This document shows, piece by piece, positions 6,793-15,965 of a DNA stretch of 35,095 nucleotides; position 1 is the first letter of the stretch; every line of letters begins with the position of its first letter. Source of the stretch: an uncultured Bacteroidales bacterium (GTDB taxonomy: Bacteria; Bacteroidota; Bacteroidia; Bacteroidales; Muribaculaceae); contig CAMWHE010000024.1 in assembly GCA_947173955.1 (NCBI GenBank), forward strand, positions 1 to 35,095, given 5' to 3'. Under the pieces are notes generated by a model that saw nothing but the letters and a program-made list of their open reading frames with translations, searched no databases and was not told the DNA's origin. Both the position numbers and the translations under genes were made by a program.

Positions 6793-7473
6793 ATGGAAAG
6801 CCGAAAAATATATTTTGTAATAGTAGCCGGAGGATCCGGCAGCCGCTTTGGCTCGGATCTGCCGAAGCAATACTGCCTGCTTGACGGTCGACCGGTGCTT
6901 TGCCACACCATAGAGAGAGCTCGTAAGGCTCTCCCAACGGCTGAAATCATCACAGTCATAAGCGAATCAATGCGGGAGTTCTGGCTCGAACTGTCGGCCG
7001 AATATCGCTGTGAGCCGACGAAACTGGTAGCAGGAGGTGCCTCCCGCTGGGAATCAGTCAGAAACGCGCTTGCCTCGATTGATGACGACGATCCTGACGC
7101 CATTGTGCTCATCCACGACGCGGCGCGTCCGCTTCTTGACAGGGTAACTGCAGAGGCCATAACAGCCGCGGTAGAGCCTGAGACGTCGGTTGTCCCCGTG
7201 ATGCCTGTCTCCGACTCGCTGCGATATATCAATAATGAAGGTGTATCGATTGCCGTTGACAGGACAAAATTCCGTGCAGTCGCTACTCCTCAGGCTTTCC
7301 GTCTCGCGGATCTCAAGAAAGCTTACCGGCTCCCCTATGATCCGTCATTTACTGACGACGCATCCGTCATGGCCGCAGCAGGAATGCCGGAAACGACTCT
7401 CGTCGAAGTCACCCCGGCACTGAGCAAAATCACCAGTCCCGGCGACATCGCCCGGCTTGAATCCTTATTGTGA
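6793..7473 (+). CDS. ispD: 2-C-methyl-D-erythritol 4-phosphate cytidylyltransferase
   Basis: It joins MEP with CTP to give CDP-methylerythritol, the third step of the non-mevalonate isoprenoid route in the cytoplasm. The protein has 226 residues, full length for the family. It shows the nucleotide-binding loop VAGGSGSRFG (about residues 11-20), PKQY next to it, the conserved LIHDAARPL near residue 107, and DRTKFRAVATPQAFR near 155. The gene is followed after 10 bp by recG, so the two are probably co-transcribed. Confidence 0.95.
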   Translation: MESRKIYFVIVAGGSGSRFGSDLPKQYCLLDGRPVLCHTIERARKALPTAEIITVISESMREFWLELSAEYRCEPTKLVAGGASRWESVRNALASIDDDDPDAIVLIHDAARPLLDRVTAEAITAAVEPETSVVPVMPVSDSLRYINNEGVSIAVDRTKFRAVATPQAFRLADLKKAYRLPYDPSFTDDASVMAAAGMPETTLVEVTPALSKITSPGDIARLESLL

Positions 7474-7483
7474 CCCGACGCCC

Positions 7484-9574
7484 ATGAACTCGCTCAGACG
7501 CTTCGAACTGACATATCTGAAGGGAATTGGTCCCAAGCGGGCAGAGCTTCTTGACAAGCAGCTGGGGCTCAAGACCCTGTATGATCTGCTGCATCACTTC
7601 CCGACTCACTATCTCGACCGGTCATCAATCTATAAGGTGACGGATATCACCGGGGAAATGCCCATGATACAGCTAAAAGGTCGCTTCGTCACGATGAATG
7701 TGGCGGGCGAAGGAGCCAAGACACGGCTTGTGGCACTTTTCTCCGACGGGACAGGGACAATTGAAGTGGTATGGTTCAATCGCATCCGCAAACTGCGCGA
7801 AATGTATCAGGTCGGACAGGAATATGTCATCTTCGGCAAGCCGGAACAATTCAAGGGACGCTGGAGCATGGTGCATCCGGAAGTCGACACGACGACTGCT
7901 GTCGGCGCTATGCAAGGATTGCGCGGCGTCTATCCGCTGACCGATAAGTTGAGAAATGCCGGATTCTCATCGAGGTTGTTTCACTCCTACATTCAGACAG
8001 CACTCGCCGCACACCGCAGGATTACCGACCCGCTGCCCCCGGCCATTATCGACAGATATAAGCTGATGCCTCTGCAGACTGCAATCAGCCAGATACATAA
8101 CCCCACCGATGCCGACGCTCTCCGGCAGGCACGCTACCGACTGAAATTCGAAGAGCTCTTCTATCTGCAGCTCAACATCCAGCGCTACAGCGCCAAGCGC
8201 AATAAAGCTCTGAAAGGATTTCACTTCGCCCGCATCGGCCGGTTTTTCAATCAGTTCTATAGCGAATGCCTTCCGTTTGAGCTGACTGGAGCCCAGAAGC
8301 GGGTCATAAAAGAGATACGGAATGATATGGGCTCCGGACACCAGATGAACCGCCTGCTTCAGGGCGATGTGGGATCGGGAAAGACCCTTGTCGCACTTCT
8401 GACCATGCTTATCGCTCTTGACAACGGCACACAGGCCTGCATGATGGCGCCCACTGAAATTCTGGCGGCACAGCACTATGAGACAATCTCCAGACTCGTA
8501 GCTCCTATCGGAGTAAATGTAAAATTGCTGACCGGCTCCACACGCAAAAAGGAGCGGGACACGATCCACAGTCAGCTCCGCGACGGCACGCTCCACATAC
8601 TTATAGGAACGCATGCGGTAATCGAAGACACCGTACAGTTTAATAATCTTGGATTCGTGGTCATCGACGAACAGCATCGCTTCGGTGTCATGCAGAGGTC
8701 GCGGCTGTGGCAGAAGAATACCACACCTCCTCATATGCTGGTCATGACAGCGACGCCAATCCCGCGCACGCTTGCTATGACGGTATACGGTGACCTTGAC
8801 GTATCAGTGATCGACGAGCTGCCCCCGGGGCGAAAGCCTATCACCACCCTGCTCCGCTACGACGCCGCCCGGATGGATGTATACCGCGCTATCGGCCGGC
8901 AGCTCAAGGAGGGGCGGCAGGTATATATAGTATATCCGCTGATCAAAGAGAACGAGAAACTTGACCTCCGGGCTCTCGAATACGGCTATCAGAATATCAA
9001 GGACAATTTTCCTTCCTATCGGATCGCCTACGTACACGGCAAGATGAAGCCGGCCGAAAAGGACTATCAGATGGAACTGTTCGCATCGCATCAGGCGGAT
9101 ATCCTTGTAGCGACAACCGTAATTGAGGTCGGTGTTAATGTGCCGAACGCCACCGTGATGGTCATAGAAAACGCCGAACGGTTCGGACTGTCGCAGCTAC
9201 ACCAGTTGCGCGGACGCGTAGGTCGCGGCGGAGACCGCAGCTATTGTGTCCTGATGTCGAAACCGCAGATTTCCGGCATAACACGCAAGCGTCTGGAACT
9301 GATGACAACTACTACCGACGGATTCCTTATAGCCGAAGCCGACCTGAAGATGCGCGGTCCGGGCGACCTTGAAGGCACGATGCAGAGCGGCATAGCCATC
9401 GATCTGAAGATAGCCAGCCTGTCATCCGACGGCGACATCGTACAGCTGGCGCGCGATGCAGCCGAGGATCTTCTTGACATTGACTCCGCCCTTCAACTGC
9501 CGGAACACCGGGGTATCGCCAACGAGCTGGAGAATCTTTTCCCGCGCCCTATCGACCTGTCAAGAATCAGCTGA
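7484..9574 (+). CDS. recG: ATP-dependent DNA helicase RecG
   Basis: RecG moves branched DNA (Holliday junctions, stalled forks). From the ATG at 7484 the protein has 696 residues. A longer reading would use TTG at 7457 inside ispD, and I reject it. The N-terminal wedge/OB part covers roughly residues 50-150. Helicase motifs follow in order: QGDVGSGKT (about 293), MAPTEILAAQH, GTHAV, DEQHRFG (about 394), TATPIPRTLAM (about 422), ATTVIEVGVNVPNA and QLRGRVGRGG (about 574). It is complete with no missing motif. Its stop lies 10 bp from the stop of the convergent TPR gene, with no obvious terminator between. Confidence 0.97.
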   Translation: MNSLRRFELTYLKGIGPKRAELLDKQLGLKTLYDLLHHFPTHYLDRSSIYKVTDITGEMPMIQLKGRFVTMNVAGEGAKTRLVALFSDGTGTIEVVWFNRIRKLREMYQVGQEYVIFGKPEQFKGRWSMVHPEVDTTTAVGAMQGLRGVYPLTDKLRNAGFSSRLFHSYIQTALAAHRRITDPLPPAIIDRYKLMPLQTAISQIHNPTDADALRQARYRLKFEELFYLQLNIQRYSAKRNKALKGFHFARIGRFFNQFYSECLPFELTGAQKRVIKEIRNDMGSGHQMNRLLQGDVGSGKTLVALLTMLIALDNGTQACMMAPTEILAAQHYETISRLVAPIGVNVKLLTGSTRKKERDTIHSQLRDGTLHILIGTHAVIEDTVQFNNLGFVVIDEQHRFGVMQRSRLWQKNTTPPHMLVMTATPIPRTLAMTVYGDLDVSVIDELPPGRKPITTLLRYDAARMDVYRAIGRQLKEGRQVYIVYPLIKENEKLDLRALEYGYQNIKDNFPSYRIAYVHGKMKPAEKDYQMELFASHQADILVATTVIEVGVNVPNATVMVIENAERFGLSQLHQLRGRVGRGGDRSYCVLMSKPQISGITRKRLELMTTTTDGFLIAEADLKMRGPGDLEGTMQSGIAIDLKIASLSSDGDIVQLARDAAEDLLDIDSALQLPEHRGIANELENLFPRPIDLSRIS

Positions 9575-9584
9575 CCGACAGATA

Positions 9585-9854
9585 TCAGGGATTCAACAAA
9601 TCAGGATTGAAGAAATCGAAGACATCGCGGCCCATCTCCAGCGCATGACGTGCCGGACTGTCGGGATTAAGTCTGACAGCGGCGGTAAAAGCCGAAAGCG
9701 CTTCCGGTCGCCTGTCGAATTTCCACAACACACGTCCGAGGCAGTAGTATGCGCCATCATCATCCGGATTCACAGCCAACGCTCGCGCTATGGCTGATCT
9801 GGCTTCCGACAGGTCATCCTTGGCAATTATTTCGCTAATTTCAGTATCGGTCAT
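9585..9854 (-). CDS. small TPR-repeat protein
   Basis: The product has 89 residues from the ATG at 9854 (MTDTEISEIIAKDD). Its core is about one and a half tetratricopeptide repeats: SEARSAIARALAVNPDDDGAYYCLGRVLWKFDRRPEALSAFTAAVRLNPDS shows the usual A-x3-A, G/Y/L-G and NP signatures, written here only as a pattern at residues 15-65. A longer ORF begins at 9896, but that start lies upstream of the promoter element at 9867-9882, so the shorter form is preferred. No signal peptide remains in that form. It is likely a cytoplasmic protein-binding module with unknown partner. Confidence 0.75.
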   Translation of the reverse strand: MTDTEISEIIAKDDLSEARSAIARALAVNPDDDGAYYCLGRVLWKFDRRPEALSAFTAAVRLNPDSPARHALEMGRDVFDFFNPDLLNP

Positions 9855-9866
9855 AAAGCTTTTTAT

Positions 9867-9882
9867 TATCTTTGCAAAGATA
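9867..9882. promoter_or_regulatory. palindromic divergent promoter core
   Basis: TATCTTTGCAAAGATA is a perfect 16-bp palindrome. Each half is a TAnnTTTG -7 element, so it can serve the plus-strand phosphatase (ATG at 9897) and the minus-strand TPR gene (ATG at 9854). No good TTTG was found at -33 on either side. Confidence 0.65.
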
Positions 9883-9896
9883 CTTTTAATTCTCAT

Positions 9897-11156
9897 ATGT
9901 TTAAACGTATAACCATACTTTTAACTCTGGCGGCAGCCTCTATACTTACCTCTCCGGCCGCCGATCCGACCGCGACACGCTATTCATGGGCACAATGCGC
10001 CGGAAGCCTGATGCCCTATCCTGCGCGCGAACAGCTGACACTGCCCGACTCCCTGACAGCTGTCTATATTGACCATGTAGGGCGGCACGGCGCGCGCTTT
10101 CCAGCCTCTCCAAAATACACAATGACGATGAAGGAGACCCTGATGCGCGCCGACTCGCTGGGCACCATCACCACCGCCGGCCATCGGCTGCTTAAACTCT
10201 GCAATGACGTCATAGAGCTTTCACATAACAACTGGGGCGCCCTCGACTCTTTGGGTAAATCGGAGCAGCGCGACATAGCATCAAGGATGTTTCTTAACTT
10301 CCCCAATCTGTTCAGAGACACACGTATTTCCGCTATTTCAAGCTATGCTCCCAGATGCGTGATGAGTATGTATGAATTTACCCACCAGCTTGACCGCCTC
10401 AACAACAATATCGAGATCACGACAAATGCCGGACGCGTCAACTCGCCATTACTCAGACCTTTTGACACTGATACCGAATATATCGAATGGCGTAAAGAAG
10501 ACGCACAGAAACCGGTGTATGACTCCTATATCGAGACTTTCATCCCGGCCGAGCCTCTCAAGCGTGTGCTCGGAGCCGCATATCCGTTCCCGGAAGACTG
10601 GCGCCAGCTTGCCCTGTGCGAATACTATGTGCTCGCCGGAATGAGCGCCATGGGGCGTCCGGTCGATCCCTCCTACTATTTTACGCTTGACGAATATAAT
10701 GCCCTGTGGTCTTGCTTCAACCTGCGGCAGTATCTTGTAAGAACAGCCACCACACTGTCGACTGTTCCGGCAGACATCACATCGCCACTGGTTCTCGACA
10801 TCATAGAATCGTTACAAAGAGCAGCCGAGGGTAAGAACAATGTCACCGCAAATCTACGCTTCGGCCACGCGGAAACCCTCATGCCGCTATTGTCGCAGCT
10901 ACATATACCCGGATGCTACTACATGACCAACTACTTTGACACCGTACGCCAGCACTGGAAAGACTTCTATGTCGTGCCAATGGCCGCCAACATTCAGTTT
11001 GTGCTTCTTAAGTCGGAATCCGGGAAACACTATGTCATGACTCTCCTAAACGAAGAGCCCGTCAACCTCATACCGAATGACAACCGCACACTTCTGCCGG
11101 TAAGTGAGGCCATAAAATACATGACCCACTGCCTGCCGTTGCATTTACAGCCTTAG
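9897..11156 (+). CDS. exported histidine-acid phosphatase, MINPP/phytase-like
   Basis: The protein has 419 residues and belongs to branch 2 of the histidine phosphatase superfamily. The signal peptide is MFKRITILLTLAAASILTSPA. The catalytic motif RHGARFP lies near residues 63-69 (His64 would be the phosphorylated residue). The second motif is FGHAETLMP near residue 322; HAE in place of HD is typical of multiple inositol-polyphosphate phosphatases (MINPP), such as the one known from Bacteroides. I infer release of phosphate from phytate or related inositol phosphates in the periplasm or outer membrane. The substrate cannot be read from sequence alone; another phosphate ester is possible. It has its own promoter and converges on the operon that ends at 11160, four bases away. 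Confidence 0.85.
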   Translation: MFKRITILLTLAAASILTSPAADPTATRYSWAQCAGSLMPYPAREQLTLPDSLTAVYIDHVGRHGARFPASPKYTMTMKETLMRADSLGTITTAGHRLLKLCNDVIELSHNNWGALDSLGKSEQRDIASRMFLNFPNLFRDTRISAISSYAPRCVMSMYEFTHQLDRLNNNIEITTNAGRVNSPLLRPFDTDTEYIEWRKEDAQKPVYDSYIETFIPAEPLKRVLGAAYPFPEDWRQLALCEYYVLAGMSAMGRPVDPSYYFTLDEYNALWSCFNLRQYLVRTATTLSTVPADITSPLVLDIIESLQRAAEGKNNVTANLRFGHAETLMPLLSQLHIPGCYYMTNYFDTVRQHWKDFYVVPMAANIQFVLLKSESGKHYVMTLLNEEPVNLIPNDNRTLLPVSEAIKYMTHCLPLHLQP

Positions 11157-11159
11157 ACG

Positions 11160-11900
11160 CTATGATCTGAAAGCGAGACTCGGGGTAAGCTCGACCGATT
11201 CGCCGGGCACATGGAGACAGAAGCTCTCCGTGTTGTCAGGTGTATAATTCGGGAAATCGCACGCCGAACGGTATTCTCCCCAGAAGTGCATAGGTATGAA
11301 GTACTTCACGTCAATATTCTCGAGGAAAAGGCGTGCTCCCGCCGAGAAGTCGCCACCCATGCGCGGATCAACCGGGAAGAAAGCGAGATCCAACTCCTTG
11401 ACATCTGCCATCAGTCCGGTCATTATATGGGTAAATTTCTGATACGCACGACGGACCTGAGCCTCTGTGTTCTCATCCTCCCAATGCCAGTAGTTGAAAT
11501 CGCCGGCATGGAATATCGTACGCCCGTCAGGGAGTGTCACAAGATAACTGTCGCCTATATCAGTAGATCCGTAAGCCTTAACGGATATCGCACCGGGAAG
11601 CTGAGAGACTTCGTCGCCGGGACTCATCCATGCGATAGCGAGGTCGTTGTGGACTACTTTTGAGTTGATATCGTTGCTCAGCACATACGCCCGCTTATGA
11701 TTCTGCGCGAGATTAAATATATCGCGGTTAAAGTGGTCATAGTGATGATGTGAGACAAAGAAAATCACCGGTAAATCCGGATTATCCTCCAATATTTTAT
11801 AGAGACTTTTCGAGGGATCCTTGTAGTAGTCGAATATTAAAATTGCGGTAGGTGTAGTGACAGCAAATCCGCTGTGGTCGAGGTAAGTTACTTTAATCAT
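11160..11900 (-). CDS. metallo-beta-lactamase-fold hydrolase (UPF0173-like)
   Basis: The protein has 246 residues and no signal peptide, so it is cytoplasmic. The metal site is SHHHYDHFN near residue 50, with later ligands in IFHAGDFNYWHWEDE (about 130) and PMHFWGE (about 206). The simple start MIKVTYLDHSGFAV is like that of UPF0173-type and related MBL proteins that act on unknown small substrates. It is the last gene of the minus-strand operon, 42 bp after the second MBL gene. The exact substrate is unknown. Confidence 0.85.
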   Translation of the reverse strand: MIKVTYLDHSGFAVTTPTAILIFDYYKDPSKSLYKILEDNPDLPVIFFVSHHHYDHFNRDIFNLAQNHKRAYVLSNDINSKVVHNDLAIAWMSPGDEVSQLPGAISVKAYGSTDIGDSYLVTLPDGRTIFHAGDFNYWHWEDENTEAQVRRAYQKFTHIMTGLMADVKELDLAFFPVDPRMGGDFSAGARLFLENIDVKYFIPMHFWGEYRSACDFPNYTPDNTESFCLHVPGESVELTPSLAFRS

Positions 11901-11942
11901 ATCTTTGTGTGTTTTTCATTTATTCTCTTTATCTGCGACCCG

Positions 11943-12710
11943 CTAACCGTCAATACTGAGTATCAGATTGTCATAGGCGAAATCGACACCGGGTGGCAGC
12001 CTGAGCGAGGCCTCTGAATGGAGTCCCATCTGATGGCTCATGTGTATCAGGTAAGTGTGTCGGGGACTTACTGACTCTATAACACCCAACGCCTCTTCAA
12101 GGTTCATGTGCGTAGGATTTGATCTGACGCGTAAGACATTAAGAATCAACACATCAAGCCCATACAGCCCATCAATTGTCGATTGCGGAACTAATGACGC
12201 ATCCGTAATATACGCTGCCTTCCCGAATCGGAAGCCCACAATCGGTAGCTTACCGTGAATGACCGTAAGAGGCTCGAAAACGATTCCTCCGGCCTTGAAA
12301 GATTTATAAGGCTTGATAATCTGCAACTGCAGTTTGGGTATATTGGGATAATTGCTTCCGCTGAAGCAATAAGGCATCAGCCTGCGGATATCCGCCGCAA
12401 CATCTTCAGTACAAAATATGTCGACAGGTCTGGCATAAGATAAAGTACGCAGATCATCGAGGCCGCCGACATGGTCATAATGACTGTGAGTTATAAGTAC
12501 AGCGTCAATCGACCGGACATTGTGGCGTAAAAGCTGCGCACGAACATCCGGCCCGCAGTCAATCAGTATGTTTTTCCCTTCGCGCGTCGTTATCAGCGAA
12601 GAACAACGCAACCGGCGGTCGCGCGCATCGCCCGATCTGCAGACTTCGCAATCACAGCCTAATACGGGGATGCCTGTCGATGTCCCGGTGCCAAGAAATG
12701 TCAGTTTCAT
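11943..12710 (-). CDS. metallo-beta-lactamase-fold hydrolase, PhnP/RNase Z-like
   Basis: The protein has 255 residues. It begins MKLTFLGTGTSTGIPVLGCDC and has CEVCRSGDARDRRLRCSSL, the extra Cys pattern seen in PhnP-type enzymes. The metal motif THSHYDHVGGLDDLR is near residue 75, followed by AYITDAS (about 168) and HMSHQMGLH (about 223). PhnP acts on cyclic phosphodiesters; no phn genes are nearby, so the true substrate is open. Its ATG follows the stop of the upstream lipoprotein gene with no gap. Confidence 0.85.
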   Translation of the reverse strand: MKLTFLGTGTSTGIPVLGCDCEVCRSGDARDRRLRCSSLITTREGKNILIDCGPDVRAQLLRHNVRSIDAVLITHSHYDHVGGLDDLRTLSYARPVDIFCTEDVAADIRRLMPYCFSGSNYPNIPKLQLQIIKPYKSFKAGGIVFEPLTVIHGKLPIVGFRFGKAAYITDASLVPQSTIDGLYGLDVLILNVLRVRSNPTHMNLEEALGVIESVSPRHTYLIHMSHQMGLHSEASLRLPPGVDFAYDNLILSIDG

Positions 12711-13673
12711 TCAGAATCGGAAGCTACGCAGATGATCGTCATCAAAAATAAGATATCGCCCGTTGTCATAATTCCACCTCTCTATGTAGTGGCCGTAAAA
12801 GACTTCATTGGGACTGCCGACTGCCAAACGGCACTCCTCTCTGGTCATGTCCTTGCGTACCGCGCATCGGGTTATGTAGTCCCATGTTTCCGGCGAAATA
12901 TCCTTATATTTTGAGCGTGGATCTGTCAGAGTGAAGAGTGTATCGAAATTTCGCGTCGCCCTCGGGCCTGTTCCGGCTGACATAAAGACGCGGGAATGCT
13001 GACCACGCTCATCCGTAAAACAGACTGAAAGCGGATAGACCGTATTGCCCGGTGTCACCGAGTCAATATGAACCTTAACGAGCTGCCGTCCTACTATATT
13101 TTCGCCGGTCTCATCAAACCAGACTGGTGTGGTGATCCAGTATTCATTGCCGGCGAGGAGCGCCTGAGCGGAATCGACAAGCGACTGCTCGATTGTAAAC
13201 GGTACTTCAAGCCGGTCACGAAGTTCTATCTCCTTAACAGGCGCGTCCACACGATAGCGGAGTGTGTCGCCGGCCTGCGACAGAAATACGAAGTCGGTAT
13301 CATCCACATCGGTCATCGACGGGACTTCCTCCGCATACTGAAACACAAGCCGCTCTCCGGGGATAACACTCATCGCCCTCTCGACCGGAGTCAGTGCATA
13401 GGATATGCGACTGTCGGTGACAACAAATTCCTTACCCGAAGTCCAGTCACGCGGTGGCTGAGTCACCAGTCCGGAAGCATACTGCATCTCGGCACTCTCG
13501 ACAGCATTGCGTTTCCTGACATCCTTAGACGTGATCTTCGGCGTACTTTCGACACCTGTGAAACAGCTTGAGAGCGCTAACGATACAGCTATCGCTGCAA
13601 TCAGTTTATTCCGGGATAACGGGTTCAATTCCGAGGTTATAGAAAATGAATGAATACATATCAGCCTGTTCAT
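12711..13673 (-). CDS. lipoprotein with BamE/SmpA-like C-terminal segment
   Basis: The hydrophobic stretch LIAAIAVSLALSSC ends in a good lipobox (LSSC), so the protein is lipid-anchored. Two starts are possible. An ATG at 13673 gives a long 24-residue head. A TTG at 13628 (LNPLSRNKLIAAIA) gives a normal signal. Both overlap the 3' end of the peptidase gene. The last 60 residues (MTREECRLAVGSPNEV, then YIERWNYDNGRYLIFDDDHLRSFRF) follow the BamE/SmpA pattern of GMT-x-eeV-x3-lG-P and W-Y-x-F. The middle part is beta-rich and unknown. An ATG at 13706 is inside the upstream gene and unlikely. An envelope role is inference. Confidence 0.75.
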   Translation of the reverse strand: MNRLICIHSFSITSELNPLSRNKLIAAIAVSLALSSCFTGVESTPKITSKDVRKRNAVESAEMQYASGLVTQPPRDWTSGKEFVVTDSRISYALTPVERAMSVIPGERLVFQYAEEVPSMTDVDDTDFVFLSQAGDTLRYRVDAPVKEIELRDRLEVPFTIEQSLVDSAQALLAGNEYWITTPVWFDETGENIVGRQLVKVHIDSVTPGNTVYPLSVCFTDERGQHSRVFMSAGTGPRATRNFDTLFTLTDPRSKYKDISPETWDYITRCAVRKDMTREECRLAVGSPNEVFYGHYIERWNYDNGRYLIFDDDHLRSFRF

Positions 13674-15744
13674 CGAGGATCTTGCTGACAGGCTTGCCTG
13701 CGCCATGGCCGGCTTTGGAGTCGATACGGATCAGCTTGGGTGCATCACCTGTATCGGCAGCCTGGAGAGCGGCGGCATACTTGAAAGAGTGTGCGGGCAC
13801 CACACGGTCGTCATGGTCTGCGGTCGTAACCATTATGGCCGGATACGGTGTGCCGTCATTCTTGATATTGTGAAGCGGCGAATAGCTGTAGAGATATTCT
13901 GCCATCTCTTTTGAATCATCGGAACGGCCGTAGTCACTCGCCCAGTTCCAACCGATAGTAAACAGATGGTAGCGCATCATGTCCATCACGCCAACACGGG
14001 GAATTGCGACCTTGAAGAGCTCGGGACGCATATTTACGGTAGCACCGACAAGAAGACCGCCATTGCTGCCGCCTGAGATTGCGATATGTTCGGGGGACGT
14101 CCATCCCTGTCCGATGAGATATTCAGCGGCAGCAATAAAATCATTGAACACATTTAGCTTGTTCATCTTCGTTCCGGCATGATGCCATTCCTCACCGTAC
14201 TCACCTCCTCCGCGCAGATTTGCCTCAGCATAGATTCCGCCGTTTTCAAGCCAGAGGACTCGATTGGAGGAAAAAGCAGGATTCAGCGAGATGTTGAAGC
14301 CACCATAGCCATAGAGGTAGACGGGATTCTTGCCGTCACGCTCAAGTCCTTTCTTGTAGGTCAGCGACATGGGTATCATTGTCCCGTCGGCGGAGGGATA
14401 GAACACCTGCTCGGTCACATAGTCGTCGGGGTTGAATCCGTTGATATCCGTAGTCAGATAGCTCTCCGACTTATTGGCGGCAAGGTCATATGTGTAGATA
14501 GTCGGAGGCAGGCACATCGAGGTGGCCGAATAGAACACATCATCAGATTTCTTTGAGGTTGAAAATGCTACTGATGAGAATGCCGGCAACTCAATCTCAC
14601 AGATCTGCTTTCCATTTAGATCGTAGACGTAGGCCTGATTTGCGGCATCTTTCTCGTAGACAAGTATAAACTTGTCAGATGCGAGCTCCGCTGAAGTCAG
14701 CACTCCCTCTGATTCAGGCACAACCTCCACCCAGTTTTCCTTTGTCGGGTGATCAAGCGAGGCTTTCATCAGCCGGCGATGAGGGGCTCCCTCGGTCGTA
14801 GTGAAATAGATATCTTTACCGATTATGTCGATAATATTGATTTCAAGATCCTGCGAAGGCTCCATCACTACCCAGTCAGACCCGGGCATCTTTAAATTCT
14901 TGAACATTACCGACTCGCCGAATCCGTCGCCGCCACCCATCACGAACAGATAATCCTCCGTATCGGGAACCCATGCACTGTGGAAATGAAGCGGATGTTC
15001 CGGATCGCCGTATGCGAGCTGATCAGCACTTTGAGGCGTCCCGAGCTTATGATAGTAGATGCGGTGATTCTCGTTGGCGTTAGAGAATTCCTTGCCCTCG
15101 CCGGGACGCTCATAGGCGCTGTAATAGAATCCGTCGCCTTTCCAGGCTGCCGAGGTGAATTTCGCCCACTCGATATGGTCGTCAAGCAGTTCTCCGGTAG
15201 CTGTATCCATTACGTAGATTTCCACCCAGTCGCTACCACTGCGGGAGATCGTGTAGGCCATGTATTTGCTATCGTTGGAGAAGCTGACGCCGGTCAAGGC
15301 AACTGTACCGTCAGTACTGAGCGCGTTCGGGTCAAGGAAAGGTGTGTATTCTCCATCGATCGAGTCGCTACGCATAAGCACCGACTGATTTTTCAAGCCA
15401 TCATTGTAGTAATGATAGTAGCGGCCGTCAGCAGCCTTCCATGGCAATCCCTGACGTGGAAAATTGTATAGCGACTCGAGGCGGTCACGAAGTTTCTGGC
15501 GGTAAGGTATACGGGCAAGATAGTCTTGCGTAACTTTGTTTTCAGCTTCGACCCATGCTTTCGTGACTTCGGCCGTATCGTCTTCAAGCGGGCGGTACGG
15601 ATCGGCCACCGTCAGGTCAAAATATGTGTCGACAGTTTCGTCGGCAGGGGCAGCCGGATATTCGATAGTATTCTTTGATTTACACGATATCATGGCGACA
15701 GATATTGTTAATGTGCCGGCAAGGGCTAATGTCAGTTTTCTCAT
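13606..15744 (-). CDS. prolyl oligopeptidase family serine peptidase (S9A), lipoprotein
   Basis: The protein has 712 residues, a normal length. MRKLTLALAGTLTISVAMISC is a lipoprotein signal. The first two thirds form the beta-propeller. The hydrolase domain holds YGYGGFNISLNPAF, LRGGGEYGEEWHHAG, then the catalytic Ser in SGGSNGGLLVGA (about 559), Asp in HDDRVVPAHS (about 645) and His in KAGHGAGKP (about 681). It should cut short proline-containing peptides in the periplasm or at the outer membrane. It overlaps the following lipoprotein gene and lies 20 bp downstream of a small membrane protein, as part of one operon. Confidence 0.95.
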   Translation of the reverse strand: MRKLTLALAGTLTISVAMISCKSKNTIEYPAAPADETVDTYFDLTVADPYRPLEDDTAEVTKAWVEAENKVTQDYLARIPYRQKLRDRLESLYNFPRQGLPWKAADGRYYHYYNDGLKNQSVLMRSDSIDGEYTPFLDPNALSTDGTVALTGVSFSNDSKYMAYTISRSGSDWVEIYVMDTATGELLDDHIEWAKFTSAAWKGDGFYYSAYERPGEGKEFSNANENHRIYYHKLGTPQSADQLAYGDPEHPLHFHSAWVPDTEDYLFVMGGGDGFGESVMFKNLKMPGSDWVVMEPSQDLEINIIDIIGKDIYFTTTEGAPHRRLMKASLDHPTKENWVEVVPESEGVLTSAELASDKFILVYEKDAANQAYVYDLNGKQICEIELPAFSSVAFSTSKKSDDVFYSATSMCLPPTIYTYDLAANKSESYLTTDINGFNPDDYVTEQVFYPSADGTMIPMSLTYKKGLERDGKNPVYLYGYGGFNISLNPAFSSNRVLWLENGGIYAEANLRGGGEYGEEWHHAGTKMNKLNVFNDFIAAAEYLIGQGWTSPEHIAISGGSNGGLLVGATVNMRPELFKVAIPRVGVMDMMRYHLFTIGWNWASDYGRSDDSKEMAEYLYSYSPLHNIKNDGTPYPAIMVTTADHDDRVVPAHSFKYAAALQAADTGDAPKLIRIDSKAGHGAGKPVSKILDEQADMYSFIFYNLGIEPVIPE

Positions 15745-15764
15745 TATAAATTATAGTTAATCTA

Positions 15765-15965
15765 TTAATTGTCAGGATGGCTATTACGACGCGGATGTCT
15801 TTTCAGATGAAAATGCAACAGAATGATAATGACAAGAGTGACTCCTATTACGCCGAAGTACCTCAGCGAAGAGTAAGTCCCGTCCGCCCAGAAGTGATAT
15901 CCCCATGCAGCCATGATGAAAAGATATACCGTCAGCAGCAGAGGCAATAGAGTCGACTTCTTCAT
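15765..15965 (-). CDS. small two-span membrane protein
   Basis: The product has 66 residues. Two hydrophobic spans can be seen, LLPLLLTVYLFIMAAWGYHFW (about 6-26) and YFGVIGVTLVIIILLHFHL (about 36-54). The tail is basic (KRHPRRNSHPDN), so both ends are probably cytoplasmic. The start overlaps the exonuclease stop as ATGA, which supports a real, coupled gene. No family is recognised. Confidence 0.75.
   Translation of the reverse strand: MKKSTLLPLLLTVYLFIMAAWGYHFWADGTYSSLRYFGVIGVTLVIIILLHFHLKRHPRRNSHPDN

Noticed and set aside
7457-7483. Longer RecG reading from TTG at 7457
   Set aside because: It starts inside ispD with a rare codon; the ATG at 7484 gives the usual RecG N-terminus 10 bp after the ispD stop.
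7967-8734. 255-codon minus-strand frame inside recG
   Set aside because: It lies wholly within the helicase motifs of recG and has no family features.
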